Part shown: one piece after another, positions 55,301 to 64,000 of the stretch
Layout: every line of letters begins with the position of its first letter
Position numbering within the stretch: the first letter of the stretch is position 1
Assembly: GCA_947500385.1 (NCBI GenBank)
Contig: CANMSA010000019.1
Location: 20,008-84,007 of the forward strand
DNA length: 64,000 nt
Direction: 5' to 3'
Source: an uncultured Flavobacteriaceae bacterium
GTDB lineage: Bacteria > Bacteroidota > Bacteroidia > Flavobacteriales > Flavobacteriaceae
Notes under the pieces: generated by a model
Database searches by the model: none
The model's input: only the letters and a program-made list of their open reading frames with translations
Told to the model about the DNA's origin: nothing
Made by a program: the position numbers and the translations under genes

Positions 55301-58300
55301 ACTTTGCTGGCAATATCGGGACATCACCACTAACCAAAGCGCGAACCAATGTTTCAAAATCATTTAATAAAATGCCCCATGAAACGGCATCCACGATTAA
55401 GTGATGCGCTACAAAGAAAATACGATTGTTCGCTTCTTCAGCCCCGGTATGCATCAACACCGCTTTAAAGACGTTCCCCTCTGCTATGGAAAGGGAGGTT
55501 TGATAGGTGTTACAAATCGCGGTAACTGTCTTTGAGAAATCCGTAACAGGAACATCGCGAAGGTCCTCGAACTGCAATACCCCTTTATGTGTACCGTATT
55601 CCTGAATCCACTTTTGGTCTTGCCTGGTATACTTGCATCGTAATACGTCGTGTTGTGCTACCAATGGTTCTAATGCCAAGGCCAATAGTGCCGGATCTAA
55701 ATCCTTACTTATACCAAACAATACTGCCTGGTTATAATGGGATAGCTGCCCGGTATTGTGTTCAAAATACCATTTTTGAATTGGGGCCAAAGGGCAATCA
55801 CCCACTAACAAGCCCTGCTCCGCCTTTGTCAGGGCGACTTGTTTTGAAGGCAACAATTGCGCAAGGCTTTGAATTGTTTGCTGTTCAAACAAATCACGCG
55901 GTTTTAAATGATATCCTTCTTTTTTTAAACGGCTTATTACCTGAATACTGATCAAGGAGTCTCCCCCTAATTGAAAAAAGTTATCTTCAATGCCTATTTT
56001 TTCAATCCCTAGGAGTTCGCTCCATACATCGGCCACCATGCTCTGCAAAGGGCCCTGAGGGGCGACAAACGCTTTTTGCGCTCGGGAATTGAAAGCAGGT
56101 TTTACCAATTTCTTTTTGTCTACCTTACCGTTCAGGGTCAATGGTAAGGATGCCAAAAACACCCACCTTCGTGGCACCATATACGCTGGAAGCGATTTTT
56201 CAAGAAAACCTTCCAATTCATCTTCTGTAAGATCATTGGCGACTACATACGCTACCAATTGCATCCTCCCCCGATCGTCTTCCCAGGCGCGTACCGCACT
56301 TTGACCAACCGCTGTATGGGTGTTTAAAACCGTTTCGATTTCGCCAGGTTCAATTCGGTACCCCCTTATTTTCAACTGTTCGTCAATGCGTCCCAAAAAA
56401 AGAAGATTACCATCTTCAAGAAAACATCCTAGGTCGCCCGTCTTATAATATCTTGCATCGGCGATATCGCTAAAAGTATCCTTTACAAATTTGGTCTCGG
56501 TCAGTTTTTTGTTCCCGACATACCCTTGCGAAACGCCTACCCCTCCTATACATAACTCACCAGGCACTCCAATTGGGCATAACTTGCCAGCTTTATCCAA
56601 AACGTATACCGGAGTGTTTGAAACCGGTTTTCCTATGGGGATGTAAGAAGCACTTAATTGATCCGTGGTTACACGGCCTACGGTAGAATCGATAGTCGTT
56701 TCGGTGGTGCCGTAAAGGTTATAAACGGCTACCTTATCCAAATACCGTTCAATAGTTGTTGCCTTGCAAACTTCCCCTCCCATCACAATTCGTTTTACGG
56801 AGCCTACCGTGTCCAATGGCATTCCTTCTAAAAAAGAAGGTGTTACATCTAAATGACTGATGGCGTTTGTCCTGATATAGGCGTTAAAAAGTTCGCTATC
56901 CAACAAGGTTTCCTTATCCACCAAAACCAAACGGGCGCCATTGGTAAGGGCGATCCAGATTTGCTCAACGGATGCATCAAATGCTATAGAGGAAAACTGC
57001 AATACACGATCGTCCGAGTGCATTTCATACCTATCCGACAGGGAGGTCATTAGGTTTACCAGACTCCCGTGTTGAATAGACACTCCCTTTGGCAAACCTG
57101 TAGAACCAGAAGTGAAAATGACATAGGCCTCCAAATCCGGGTCCCGCAATTTAGATAGCTTCCCTTCAGGAAAATGTTGAATAGCAGATTCGTTCACCAC
57201 CGCACAGGAAATACTCTTGTTATTTTCAAAATCGGAAACGGCGACTTCATCACATACCACCACTTGGATATCGGCAGTTTTTAAGATGTGCTTCGTTCGG
57301 TCTTCTGGAGTAAGGGGATCAATAGGCACATAAGAAGCACCTACCTTTAAGATGCCCAAAATTCCGATGATAATGTCCATAGAACGTTCCATAAATACCC
57401 CTACTCTATTGCTTTCTTTCACGCCTCTTTTGAGCAGTAATCGCGCCGCTTGGTTGCTCTTTTTCTGGAGTTCCCTGTAAGTCATTTGTCGGTTGCCCAT
57501 CACCAATGCTATTGCATCGGGGGTTTCTTCAGCATGCAACTTAAAAAAATCAAGCACGGTACTCGTACCATTTTCCCGTATTGCAGCAGTATTAAAGCTG
57601 GTAAGCAGTAACTTTTCCTCTTGAATCGGCAATAAATCCAAATCATTGATGGTTTTATCAGGAGTCTTCGAGATACTGAGCAACAACTTTTCAAAATGAA
57701 CTCCCATTCGTTGAATGGTAGTCTCTTTAAACAAATCGGTATTGTACTCGATGGCCACCTTTAAACGGTCGTGTAGTTCCTTAACATCAAAACTTATGTC
57801 GTATTGCGAGCTTGTATGTTCATATTGTTCAAAAGTCAATTGCAAATTATCAAACGCCGAATCAACCGTCTCAGCCTGGTTGTTCTGAAACGAAAAAACA
57901 ACTTGAAAAATAGGGCTCTTGGCCATGTTTCGGGTTCCGCTGATCCGTTTCACAACTTTTTCAAAGGGCACCTCTTGGAATTCAAAGCTTTCTAAAACGG
58001 TTTGTTTTAAATCCAAAAGAAAACTTGTGAAGCTTGGGTTACCGCCTAAATCGCTCCGAAGTGCTATGGTATTTACGAAAAAGCCGACCAAAGATTCTAC
58101 TTCATGTTGTCGTCGATTTGCAATAGGAATACCCACGCATATGTCATCTTGATTCGAATAACGGTAGAGCAGCACTTTAAATGCCGCTAAGAGTGTCATG
58201 AAAAGAGTGCTTTGGGTTTTTCGGGAAACCTTCTTGACATCTTTCAAAAGTGCTTGGGGAAAATCAAAATGAAGTGTACGTCCCTTTGTACCCTGAATTG

Positions 58301-61300
58301 GTGGGCGTTTAAAATCGGTTCGCAAATTCAAATCCTGAACGCCTGCTAATTTTTGCTCCCAAAACGTCAATTGTTTTTCAAGCACATTACCGGTCTGATA
58401 TGATCGTTGCCATAGGGCATAATCTGCATATTGGATAGGAAGCACGGGCAAAGAGGCAGTCGTACCTTTCACCTTTGCTTCATACAGTATTATCAATTCA
58501 CGAATTAATATGGGCATTGACCAACCATCGCTGGCAATGTGATGCATTACCACTACCAAGGTATATTCTTGTTCAGCGGTAACCCATAAATTGGCACGTA
58601 ATTTATGGTCTTTTTCAAGGTTAAAAGGGGTTTGGATTTCTTGGTCGATAAGTATCCGTAACGATTCCCTGGAAAGGTGTTGCGCCCGGGTGCATTTGAG
58701 ACGCCATGCGTCCCTTGAGAAAATTTCTTGAAAGGGAATCCCATTGCCTTCAAAAAATCCGGTTCGAATACTCTCGTGACGGTTGATAATTTCTTGAAAG
58801 GCAGCTTCCAAGGCAGCTTCTAACAACTCCCCTTTCATGTGAATTATCATTGGAATGTGATAGTTCGAAGTACCCTGTAACTTATCTAAAAACCACAGCC
58901 GTTCCTGTGTAAAGGAAAGTGGGATTTTTTCTGGCCTATCCTTTTTCAAAATTGGCGGTACCGCTATCTCCAGAGCGCCTGTCTCGATGAAAGGAACCAA
59001 ACCTTCGATCGTAGGGTTATTGAACAAATCTTTGATAAACATACGAATACCAAACTCTCTGCGAATAGCCGTAACCAATCTGGTGGCCAGTAATGAATGC
59101 CCACCTAACTCAAAAAAATCATCCAAAACACCTACGCGTTCTAGTTTCAATAGACCAGCCCATATATGGGCCAAACGCTTTTCAATATCGGTAGAAGGAG
59201 CTTTAAAAAGGGTATGACCAGATTGGCTTCCATCTGGTCCCGGTAACGATGCTATATCGATCTTTCCATGAACCGTTAAAGGAAAACTTGATACCGCTAC
59301 CCATAAATTTGGAATCATGTAGATGGGAAGTTGTTTCTTCAAGGAAGCGACCAATGGTTCTTTTTCGAACTTTCCATTCGGAATTATATAAGCAATCAAA
59401 CGTGCAGTCGTGCCATCTTCATTGCGTACCCGTACGAATGCCTTTTTAACCTGGGGCATGGTTTCAAGAACTATTTGAATTTCCTCTGGTTCTATTCGAT
59501 ATCCGCCTATCTTAACTTGCTGATCGATTCTCCCAATAAAATAAAGGTTCCCATTGGTATCCCATAACGCGCGATCACCCGACTGGTAGAGCCGTATTTC
59601 AGTATCCTCGAACAGTCTATGGCCACTAAATTTTTCTTGGGTTCTTTTTTTATCGTTCCAGTATCCTCGAGCTAACCCATCGCCCCCGATATACAACTCT
59701 CCGGGAACCCCGATCGGACATAATTCTTTATTTTCCGATAAAACATATAATTGCGTATTGGCAATAGGGTTGCCAATTGGGACAGGCATTTTGGAATCAT
59801 CATTAAGTTTTGAAACCGAGCATCCGATGGTCGCTTCCGTTGGACCATATTCATTGTAAATGCAACCATTTGGAAAACTTGCGCGCAGGGCAGCAATATG
59901 ATTTTGATCAAGCGCTTCCCCGCCCGTTATAACCACTTTGATGCCCGAAAGCTTTTGTTCCTCTAAAAAAAGAGCATGCGATGGGGTCAGTTTTATGCAA
60001 TTGATCTCTTTGGGGAGTTCCCCCAAAAAGGAAATGACATCGGTACTTCGAATAAAAAGGCATCCACCTGAGCCAAGTGTCAGGAAAATACTTGTTTGGG
60101 TCAAATCAAAGGCAAAGGAGGTAAACAAGGGAAAATTCAGTGCGGACATTCCTTTCCCATACATGCTGCTACCATACTCCATATAGTTATATAGACTTTG
60201 ATGTGTTATGGTAACCCCTTTTGGTTTGCCCGTACTCCCAGAAGTATATATGATGTATGCAATTTCTGACGAACGAAGCGCGCTGTCAGGTCTTAGAAAC
60301 GGCAAGGTATCCAAGGTTTTTGTGAAATCTTCCCATAACAGATGATCTATCGAAACTGCAGACATCGGTTCTTTTACAATTACAAGTTTCAAGGCTGCAT
60401 CGAACACAATTTGTTCTATGCGTGCTTGGGGGTACTCGGGATCTATTGGAACGTATATGCAGCCGGCCTTCAGCACTCCTAAAAGTGCAATCACCATTTC
60501 AGGAGAATGCTTCAGCCCAATACCAATAGTGCTTTCAACGGGAATATCATTTCGAATTAAAAAATGGGCCAGCTGGTTTGCCTTTTTATCGAGCTCATAA
60601 TAAGAGAGTGTTACGCCATTGTAACTAAGCGCAGGTTGTTCGGGTTTTTTGGATACGGTTTCATGAAAAGTATCCAATACAGTTGTATTCGCATTATAGG
60701 GGCTTTTCGTATTATTGAAAGCGTTTAGCAGCAGCTTGCGTTCAGCGGGCAAAACAGTATCTAACGATTCCAAATTTCTATTGACATCCCCTTCAAGTAG
60801 TTGCTTGCATGTATGAAGGAAATGTTTGCTAAGACGTTCAACAAGGGGCCTATCAAAGATACCCGGATCATAATCGAACCTGACCGTTAAGGTATCCTTT
60901 AAATTCACCGTCAGCATTAAGGGGTAATTTGTCTTCGTAGAGACTTCCAAATTACGCACCGATAGCGAGCCCTCCCAAGTAGAAATCGCTTCTGCGACCG
61001 GATAATTCTCAAAGACCAATAAGGTATTAAAAAATGCTCCTTTAAATCCGATGGAAGATCCTATTTGAGCTAGGGAAGTATATTCATATTCGCGCGCTTC
61101 GGTATGGCGTTTTTGAATATTTTGAAACCACGGAATGAGAGCGGCTCCGGGCAAAACGGTAACACATAAAGGAATGGTATTGATATAGAGGCCTACGCGC
61201 CCTTCCACTGCCTGAAAATCAGTTGGACGCCCTGAAACGACAACACCATAGCCCACCGTTGTATCTCCTGTATAAGTTGACAGTAAAAAACCCCAAACTC

Positions 61301-62288
61301 CTTGAACCAAAGTATTCACCGTAAGGTGATTTTTGTTGGCGAAGGCCTTGATCTGTGCGGTAATTTCAGGACCAAACTTTAAAGGAAGCTCAACAACACT
61401 ACCTTCGGTATTGGCCGTTGGTTTTTGAATAGGATTTGCTTCTAATAACGAAGGTGTGGTAAAATTACCCAAATAATCGCGCCAGAATTTCGTTGCTTCT
61501 TTATCGTTCTTTGTTCGAATGTATTCAATATACTTTTGATAATGGTCTATTGGTTTTTCCGGTGCTGACCGCCCTTGTACAAATGATTCATACACCTCTA
61601 AAAAACCTCCCATTAACAGCGACAATGACCAGCCGTCCAACAAGATATGATGGTGGGTCCAAATCATTTTGCAGGCGGTTCCTCCGACATGCAACAAAGC
61701 GATTCTCATAAGGGGCGCCCTATCAAAGACGAATCCTTTTTCAATATCCTCTTTTAGAAACTTTTGAATTGCAAAAGCCCGCTCCTTTTCCGAAAATCTA
61801 CTGTAATCCAACACTACGAAAGGGAGTTCTACCTTATCAAAAACACATTGGACCGGGATTTCCAATTCTTCGTAGAAAAAGGCCGTTCTCAATATGGTAT
61901 GCTGCTCCATAAGATGTTCCCAAGAATTTTTCAAAGCCTTCATATCAATACCATCTGGGAAATCACAGACCAATTGCTCCATATACACACTACTGTCCTC
62001 TTCGTACAATTGATGAAAAAGCATCCCTTCTTGCAACGGACTCAGCTCATAGGCTGCAATTTTTTTTGACTTTTGTCGCGGCAAATTCTTGGTCTGCGCA
62101 TTTGTATTTAGGTATCGAAGAATCTCGGATTTGTGTTCTTTTATAAAGAGCAATGTAGCCGTATCCGCCTTTATCGCTTTCAGCTGTTCTGGAGAAAGTG
62201 CCCCCTTTAAAGGTCTAAGTACTAGGTCTTCTCCTTTTTGAATGAGTTGTACGTTTTTTTTCCTTAACGTATCTATAAAGTCTTGCAT
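52374..62288 (-). CDS. Nonribosomal peptide synthetase, two modules with terminal tandem C-type domains
   Basis: 3304 residues. Order: TubC-like docking domain (1-60); C domain (78-500, H213-H214-x3-D218-G219, SPLQEGMLFH opening typical of D-L condensation); A1 (about 540-1010; residues read DLTKIGEIGK, close to the Asn code); PCP1 (LGGHS, Ser1065); C2 (about 1110-1540, H1249-H1250...D1254-G1255, LCL type); A2 (about 1585-2065, code read DAEDVGLIDK); PCP2 (LGGDS, Ser2111); E (about 2150-2605, H2295-H2296...D2300); degenerate C half-domain (H2773-PILGQN in place of HHxxxDG); terminal C domain (about 2830-3304, DH2974IVGD2978G2979). No thioesterase is visible. Two bases separate it from the upstream NRPS. 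Confidence 0.95.
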   Translation of the reverse strand: MQDFIDTLRKKNVQLIQKGEDLVLRPLKGALSPEQLKAIKADTATLLFIKEHKSEILRYLNTNAQTKNLPRQKSKKIAAYELSPLQEGMLFHQLYEEDSSVYMEQLVCDFPDGIDMKALKNSWEHLMEQHTILRTAFFYEELEIPVQCVFDKVELPFVVLDYSRFSEKERAFAIQKFLKEDIEKGFVFDRAPLMRIALLHVGGTACKMIWTHHHILLDGWSLSLLMGGFLEVYESFVQGRSAPEKPIDHYQKYIEYIRTKNDKEATKFWRDYLGNFTTPSLLEANPIQKPTANTEGSVVELPLKFGPEITAQIKAFANKNHLTVNTLVQGVWGFLLSTYTGDTTVGYGVVVSGRPTDFQAVEGRVGLYINTIPLCVTVLPGAALIPWFQNIQKRHTEAREYEYTSLAQIGSSIGFKGAFFNTLLVFENYPVAEAISTWEGSLSVRNLEVSTKTNYPLMLTVNLKDTLTVRFDYDPGIFDRPLVERLSKHFLHTCKQLLEGDVNRNLESLDTVLPAERKLLLNAFNNTKSPYNANTTVLDTFHETVSKKPEQPALSYNGVTLSYYELDKKANQLAHFLIRNDIPVESTIGIGLKHSPEMVIALLGVLKAGCIYVPIDPEYPQARIEQIVFDAALKLVIVKEPMSAVSIDHLLWEDFTKTLDTLPFLRPDSALRSSEIAYIIYTSGSTGKPKGVTITHQSLYNYMEYGSSMYGKGMSALNFPLFTSFAFDLTQTSIFLTLGSGGCLFIRSTDVISFLGELPKEINCIKLTPSHALFLEEQKLSGIKVVITGGEALDQNHIAALRASFPNGCIYNEYGPTEATIGCSVSKLNDDSKMPVPIGNPIANTQLYVLSENKELCPIGVPGELYIGGDGLARGYWNDKKRTQEKFSGHRLFEDTEIRLYQSGDRALWDTNGNLYFIGRIDQQVKIGGYRIEPEEIQIVLETMPQVKKAFVRVRNEDGTTARLIAYIIPNGKFEKEPLVASLKKQLPIYMIPNLWVAVSSFPLTVHGKIDIASLPGPDGSQSGHTLFKAPSTDIEKRLAHIWAGLLKLERVGVLDDFFELGGHSLLATRLVTAIRREFGIRMFIKDLFNNPTIEGLVPFIETGALEIAVPPILKKDRPEKIPLSFTQERLWFLDKLQGTSNYHIPMIIHMKGELLEAALEAAFQEIINRHESIRTGFFEGNGIPFQEIFSRDAWRLKCTRAQHLSRESLRILIDQEIQTPFNLEKDHKLRANLWVTAEQEYTLVVVMHHIASDGWSMPILIRELIILYEAKVKGTTASLPVLPIQYADYALWQRSYQTGNVLEKQLTFWEQKLAGVQDLNLRTDFKRPPIQGTKGRTLHFDFPQALLKDVKKVSRKTQSTLFMTLLAAFKVLLYRYSNQDDICVGIPIANRRQHEVESLVGFFVNTIALRSDLGGNPSFTSFLLDLKQTVLESFEFQEVPFEKVVKRISGTRNMAKSPIFQVVFSFQNNQAETVDSAFDNLQLTFEQYEHTSSQYDISFDVKELHDRLKVAIEYNTDLFKETTIQRMGVHFEKLLLSISKTPDKTINDLDLLPIQEEKLLLTSFNTAAIRENGTSTVLDFFKLHAEETPDAIALVMGNRQMTYRELQKKSNQAARLLLKRGVKESNRVGVFMERSMDIIIGILGILKVGASYVPIDPLTPEDRTKHILKTADIQVVVCDEVAVSDFENNKSISCAVVNESAIQHFPEGKLSKLRDPDLEAYVIFTSGSTGLPKGVSIQHGSLVNLMTSLSDRYEMHSDDRVLQFSSIAFDASVEQIWIALTNGARLVLVDKETLLDSELFNAYIRTNAISHLDVTPSFLEGMPLDTVGSVKRIVMGGEVCKATTIERYLDKVAVYNLYGTTETTIDSTVGRVTTDQLSASYIPIGKPVSNTPVYVLDKAGKLCPIGVPGELCIGGVGVSQGYVGNKKLTETKFVKDTFSDIADARYYKTGDLGCFLEDGNLLFLGRIDEQLKIRGYRIEPGEIETVLNTHTAVGQSAVRAWEDDRGRMQLVAYVVANDLTEDELEGFLEKSLPAYMVPRRWVFLASLPLTLNGKVDKKKLVKPAFNSRAQKAFVAPQGPLQSMVADVWSELLGIEKIGIEDNFFQLGGDSLISIQVISRLKKEGYHLKPRDLFEQQTIQSLAQLLPSKQVALTKAEQGLLVGDCPLAPIQKWYFEHNTGQLSHYNQAVLFGISKDLDPALLALALEPLVAQHDVLRCKYTRQDQKWIQEYGTHKGVLQFEDLRDVPVTDFSKTVTAICNTYQTSLSIAEGNVFKAVLMHTGAEEANNRIFFVAHHLIVDAVSWGILLNDFETLVRALVSGDVPILPAKSSSYREWIQHYSAYANRPETLASLAYWEKQQQKFIPTLSDFEGEVSTFGDVSREVVSLSKELTKSLLQQVHGAYGTNIKDILLSALASVLASHNQRNEVTIGLEGHGRNQFDDRIDISSTVGWFTSVYPLGLQIPEGDDLACLIKSVKEQIRLVPHKGLSYDALKYLHEEKEVRCRLEGTAWDVVFNYLGQADNAINASSWVTAPTESSGESMAASTVFDSKIEINGSISNGVLSMGWNYSKKEFKAATIQEMGAGFIKKLASLIRHCEVKKKRVFTPSDFALQNYFSISDFEGQIQQWESENNGERTIETVTTLSKTEEEFMICETTSLPDGALTFRKTFDGEYSISIIRQAWRLVQQDHSQLRTNFYSENLPVALKCVFENSEIPFSEVLIDKFSEERQEQKIEQLLVDMENEVGKLEKVLPWKVIFVKKRKKSDELLCTVHPILGQNIEVGNLLQEFELYYEAVKTNSKIPSKNHSLFGVDDSGKLGQSTEIHVKKAIPLSTKKDIDLYEVLPNQRREFLLYLMGIRSRQSKTLTFAHTFADLNHGALTKALESLVQRHESLRTIFHYDDSRVLQSIRPFDADTIILRTVELKDSSITLEQKQKYVEEMAFNEFKLDLELPYKCLIIKCDANISEFVFAYDHIVGDGAATGILKKELLHLYECYKNKKLNPFRAKRIHPKDFAFFFNQHLEGNLQENHRKYFETFLTNRSDNRLGVASTSYREQLTRQWDALDLPDSRFSVNDLMGEVINLDVRPGTSYRCLVDDVLFKKMKRFSQEQGITLYNVFFGAYAYLLAEKLEKDQVLIRSPYSLRNRPEFKDMVGWLLGNVVMKVEFPADIKALEVFAICQKSMLNAVEHTHYPIAKILNDFDVTVDNLIDGNLNIWGDSTQNMNLETVELGYGHIDDSLVDISFIPEIFSNGIVLNLEYRSTSFSREEASEFFEVMFRLISDMIDHPNLEIKLLQRTILKEIET

Positions 62289-62290
62289 AC

Positions 62291-64000
62291 TTAAAATTTC
62301 AAAATGTCGTCGACGGCTTCTTCATCCGTTTCTTCAATAGTATTGTTATCTGCCATCTCTTGGTCTTCCTTCATGAACGCATTAAACTGTTCTGCATTCA
62401 CCTTCGCATTCAATCCAAAATCAGAAGGTGTAAATTCTTCCTCCTTTTTGTTTAAACAATGTGTTATCATTTCGGATAAGTACGCCATATAGTTCTTGGC
62501 CAGTGTTTCAATAGTAGTTTCTTCGTATTCCTCTATATGATACCCCCAATGCACTTCTAACTGCCCTTCAACAATAGAGGCATTCACCGCAAGCTTGGCA
62601 GCAAAAATATTTTCCGATGCAATACTTTCTCCAGAGTTTTCCAGAGCAGGCTGTAACCATTCGCTCTTATTGATTACATTATCGAACTGCCCCAGATAGT
62701 TAAATACAATGTCCCACGAACCAGGTTGTAGTTTTGTTCGGACCTTCGCATCAGGATGCATATACCGAAGCGCACTATAGCCAATTCCTTTTTCAGGAAT
62801 TGATCGTAATTGTTCTTTTACATGTTTGATTATCAAACCAACATCGCTTTGAGAATCGACCTCTAGTGCCACAGGATACATGTTGGTAAACCAACCTACC
62901 ATGCGACTGGTATCTATGGCGTCCGAGATATCCTCCCTCCCGTGTCCTTCCAAACCAATAACAATTTCCGGAAATCCACTGTTTTCAATTGCTACTTTGG
63001 CCAACGCCCCGAGCAATATATCATTGATTTCAGTATGATAAACACCATTGATTTTCTTTAACAAGGAAGAAGTAGCATCACTATTAAGGCGAGTGGTATG
63101 TGTTGTAAAGTTTCCAAGTGATCGTTTTGATTGAACCGCATCGCTGGGAAAAGGTTTGTATTTGGATATTGTTTTTTCCCAAAAAGGCAGTTGTTGTTCG
63201 GTAGTTTCCCTTACTGCGTACTCTTGTAATGCACCGGTCCATTGTCTATATGAGGTTCGTTTTACTCCTAGAGATGGCCTTTTAACTCCTTCATGTATAT
63301 TGTTTAGGAGCTCCTCAACATCTTCCATTAGAATACGCCAAGAAACACCATCAATAGCCAGATGATGAACCGCGATAAAAAGCCGATTGTATTCATCTTC
63401 TTCAGGTGACTTGACCAAAACCATTCGAACAAGGTCTCCCCTACCAATGGCCAATGCCTTTTGTGACTCATGAAACAATTCCGATGCTCGATGTGGAAAT
63501 TCATCCAAGGGAACATCGCTCATGTCCTGAATTGCTAAAGGAGCTACATAGTCACCATACTTTTGGGACCATGAACGGTCCTCATTTCGATGATATCTCA
63601 AACGCAATGCATCGTGATGTTCGGCGATTGTCTCAAGAATAATACCGCAGTCATCTATTGTGGCTTTCTTATGAATCGATAATACCACGGCTTGATTGTA
63701 ATGAGAAACCATGGGGTGATCCGTTTCAAAAAACCATTGTTGTATCGGGGCTAATGGTACTTCACCTGTAAGTACACCCTGCTCTGTATCTATAAGATCG
63801 AGAGATGCCTCAGAAATTTTAGCCAAAGAGGCAATTTCTTGATGCTCAAATACATCTTTTGGTCGTAGATTATATCCAAAACGACTCGCTCTACTAACGA
63901 ACTGAATGACGATGATGGAATCGCCCCCCAGTTCGAAAAAGTTGTCGTGTATGCCTACCCGTTCCACTCCCAGAAGGGATTCCCAGATCGTCGCCATGCG
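62291..64000 (-). CDS. Nonribosomal peptide synthetase, C-terminal PCP-E part (5' end off window)
   Basis: The open frame continues past the right edge. Visible are a carrier domain (LGGDS, E-type), an epimerisation domain (VHHLAIDGVSW, EGHGREDISDAI, MVGWFTNMYP, VFNYLGQFDN) and an acidic tail (about 45 residues, ending EEAVDDILKF). The tail resembles the acidic linear docking motif that TubC-type beta-hairpin docking domains bind, so this protein passes its peptidyl chain to the NRPS at 52374-62288. E before the next C domain agrees with that C being D-L type. Confidence 0.93.
   Translation of the reverse strand, partial: RMATIWESLLGVERVGIHDNFFELGGDSIIVIQFVSRASRFGYNLRPKDVFEHQEIASLAKISEASLDLIDTEQGVLTGEVPLAPIQQWFFETDHPMVSHYNQAVVLSIHKKATIDDCGIILETIAEHHDALRLRYHRNEDRSWSQKYGDYVAPLAIQDMSDVPLDEFPHRASELFHESQKALAIGRGDLVRMVLVKSPEEDEYNRLFIAVHHLAIDGVSWRILMEDVEELLNNIHEGVKRPSLGVKRTSYRQWTGALQEYAVRETTEQQLPFWEKTISKYKPFPSDAVQSKRSLGNFTTHTTRLNSDATSSLLKKINGVYHTEINDILLGALAKVAIENSGFPEIVIGLEGHGREDISDAIDTSRMVGWFTNMYPVALEVDSQSDVGLIIKHVKEQLRSIPEKGIGYSALRYMHPDAKVRTKLQPGSWDIVFNYLGQFDNVINKSEWLQPALENSGESIASENIFAAKLAVNASIVEGQLEVHWGYHIEEYEETTIETLAKNYMAYLSEMITHCLNKKEEEFTPSDFGLNAKVNAEQFNAFMKEDQEMADNNTIEETDEEAVDDILKF

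Noticed and set aside
52399..62069. Many plus-strand frames of 60-120 codons opposite the NRPS
   Set aside because: They are antisense shadows of a clearly coding gene, with no recognisable domains or promoters.
1..64000. CRISPR arrays, insertion sequences, integrases, phage genes
   Set aside because: No regularly spaced repeats, transposase or recombinase frames were seen in the window.

Overview
The window comes from a Bacteroidota chromosome, most likely a marine member of the Flavobacteriaceae. The pointers are low-to-moderate GC, many Bacteroidetes-style promoters (TTG about 19-20 bases before TAnnTTTG), few Shine-Dalgarno sites, many lipoproteins, and flavobacterial versions of housekeeping genes such as a split transketolase and a Tgt without zinc cysteines. 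Everything here is read by eye; no database search was run.

Bases 1-14754 are mostly core genome. A minus-strand run holds an exported asparagine synthetase B-like protein, dnaB, accA, an EamA transporter, an LptF/LptG permease and tgt. A small accessory pocket (7378-9180) follows, with a fascin-like lipoprotein made of two nearly identical repeats, flanked by what look like gene relics. Then come the two transketolase subunits, an outer-membrane barrel, an FKBP lipoprotein, hslR, a PyrR-like phosphoribosyltransferase, aroK and tRNA-Lys(TTT).

Bases 14933-45908 are a dense accessory region just after the tRNA. Two HxlR regulators are each divergent from an oxidoreductase (an old yellow enzyme and an SDR lacking the YxxxK residues). 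An ECF42-type sigma factor with a TPR tail precedes two YCII-domain genes. A long plus-strand run of closely packed or overlapping genes follows: serine hydrolase, NTF2-like protein, DHFR-like reductase, monooxygenase-like protein, two AraC regulators, quinone oxidoreductase, esterase, small membrane proteins, three beta-propeller lipoproteins and two CocE/NonD hydrolases. Next are a Crp-type regulator divergent from an MFS pump, a TipA-like MerR regulator, more beta-lactamase-fold serine hydrolases and a second ECF sigma factor with a small membrane partner. An 18-base sequence (TTGACCGAATTTGACAAG) occurs upstream of both the ECF42 gene and a gene block 10 kb away.

Bases 45962-64000 hold a nonribosomal peptide cluster that continues past the right edge. 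The plus strand carries a type II thioesterase, a Sfp-type phosphopantetheinyl transferase, a class I methyltransferase and a PLP aminotransferase. The minus strand carries the C-terminal end of one NRPS (PCP-E), a complete 3304-residue NRPS and an FkbM methyltransferase. The complete NRPS reads TubC-like docking, C, A (Asn-like code), PCP, C, A (basic or Gln-like code), PCP, E, a degenerate C half-domain and a terminal C domain, with no thioesterase. The methyltransferase plus aminotransferase pair may make a beta-methylated amino acid by way of its keto acid. FNR/Crp-like palindromes (TTGATRTAGATCAA) lie before the thioesterase gene and between the phosphopantetheinyl transferase and methyltransferase genes. 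A cyclase-like DUF3095 protein sits divergently next to the first one.
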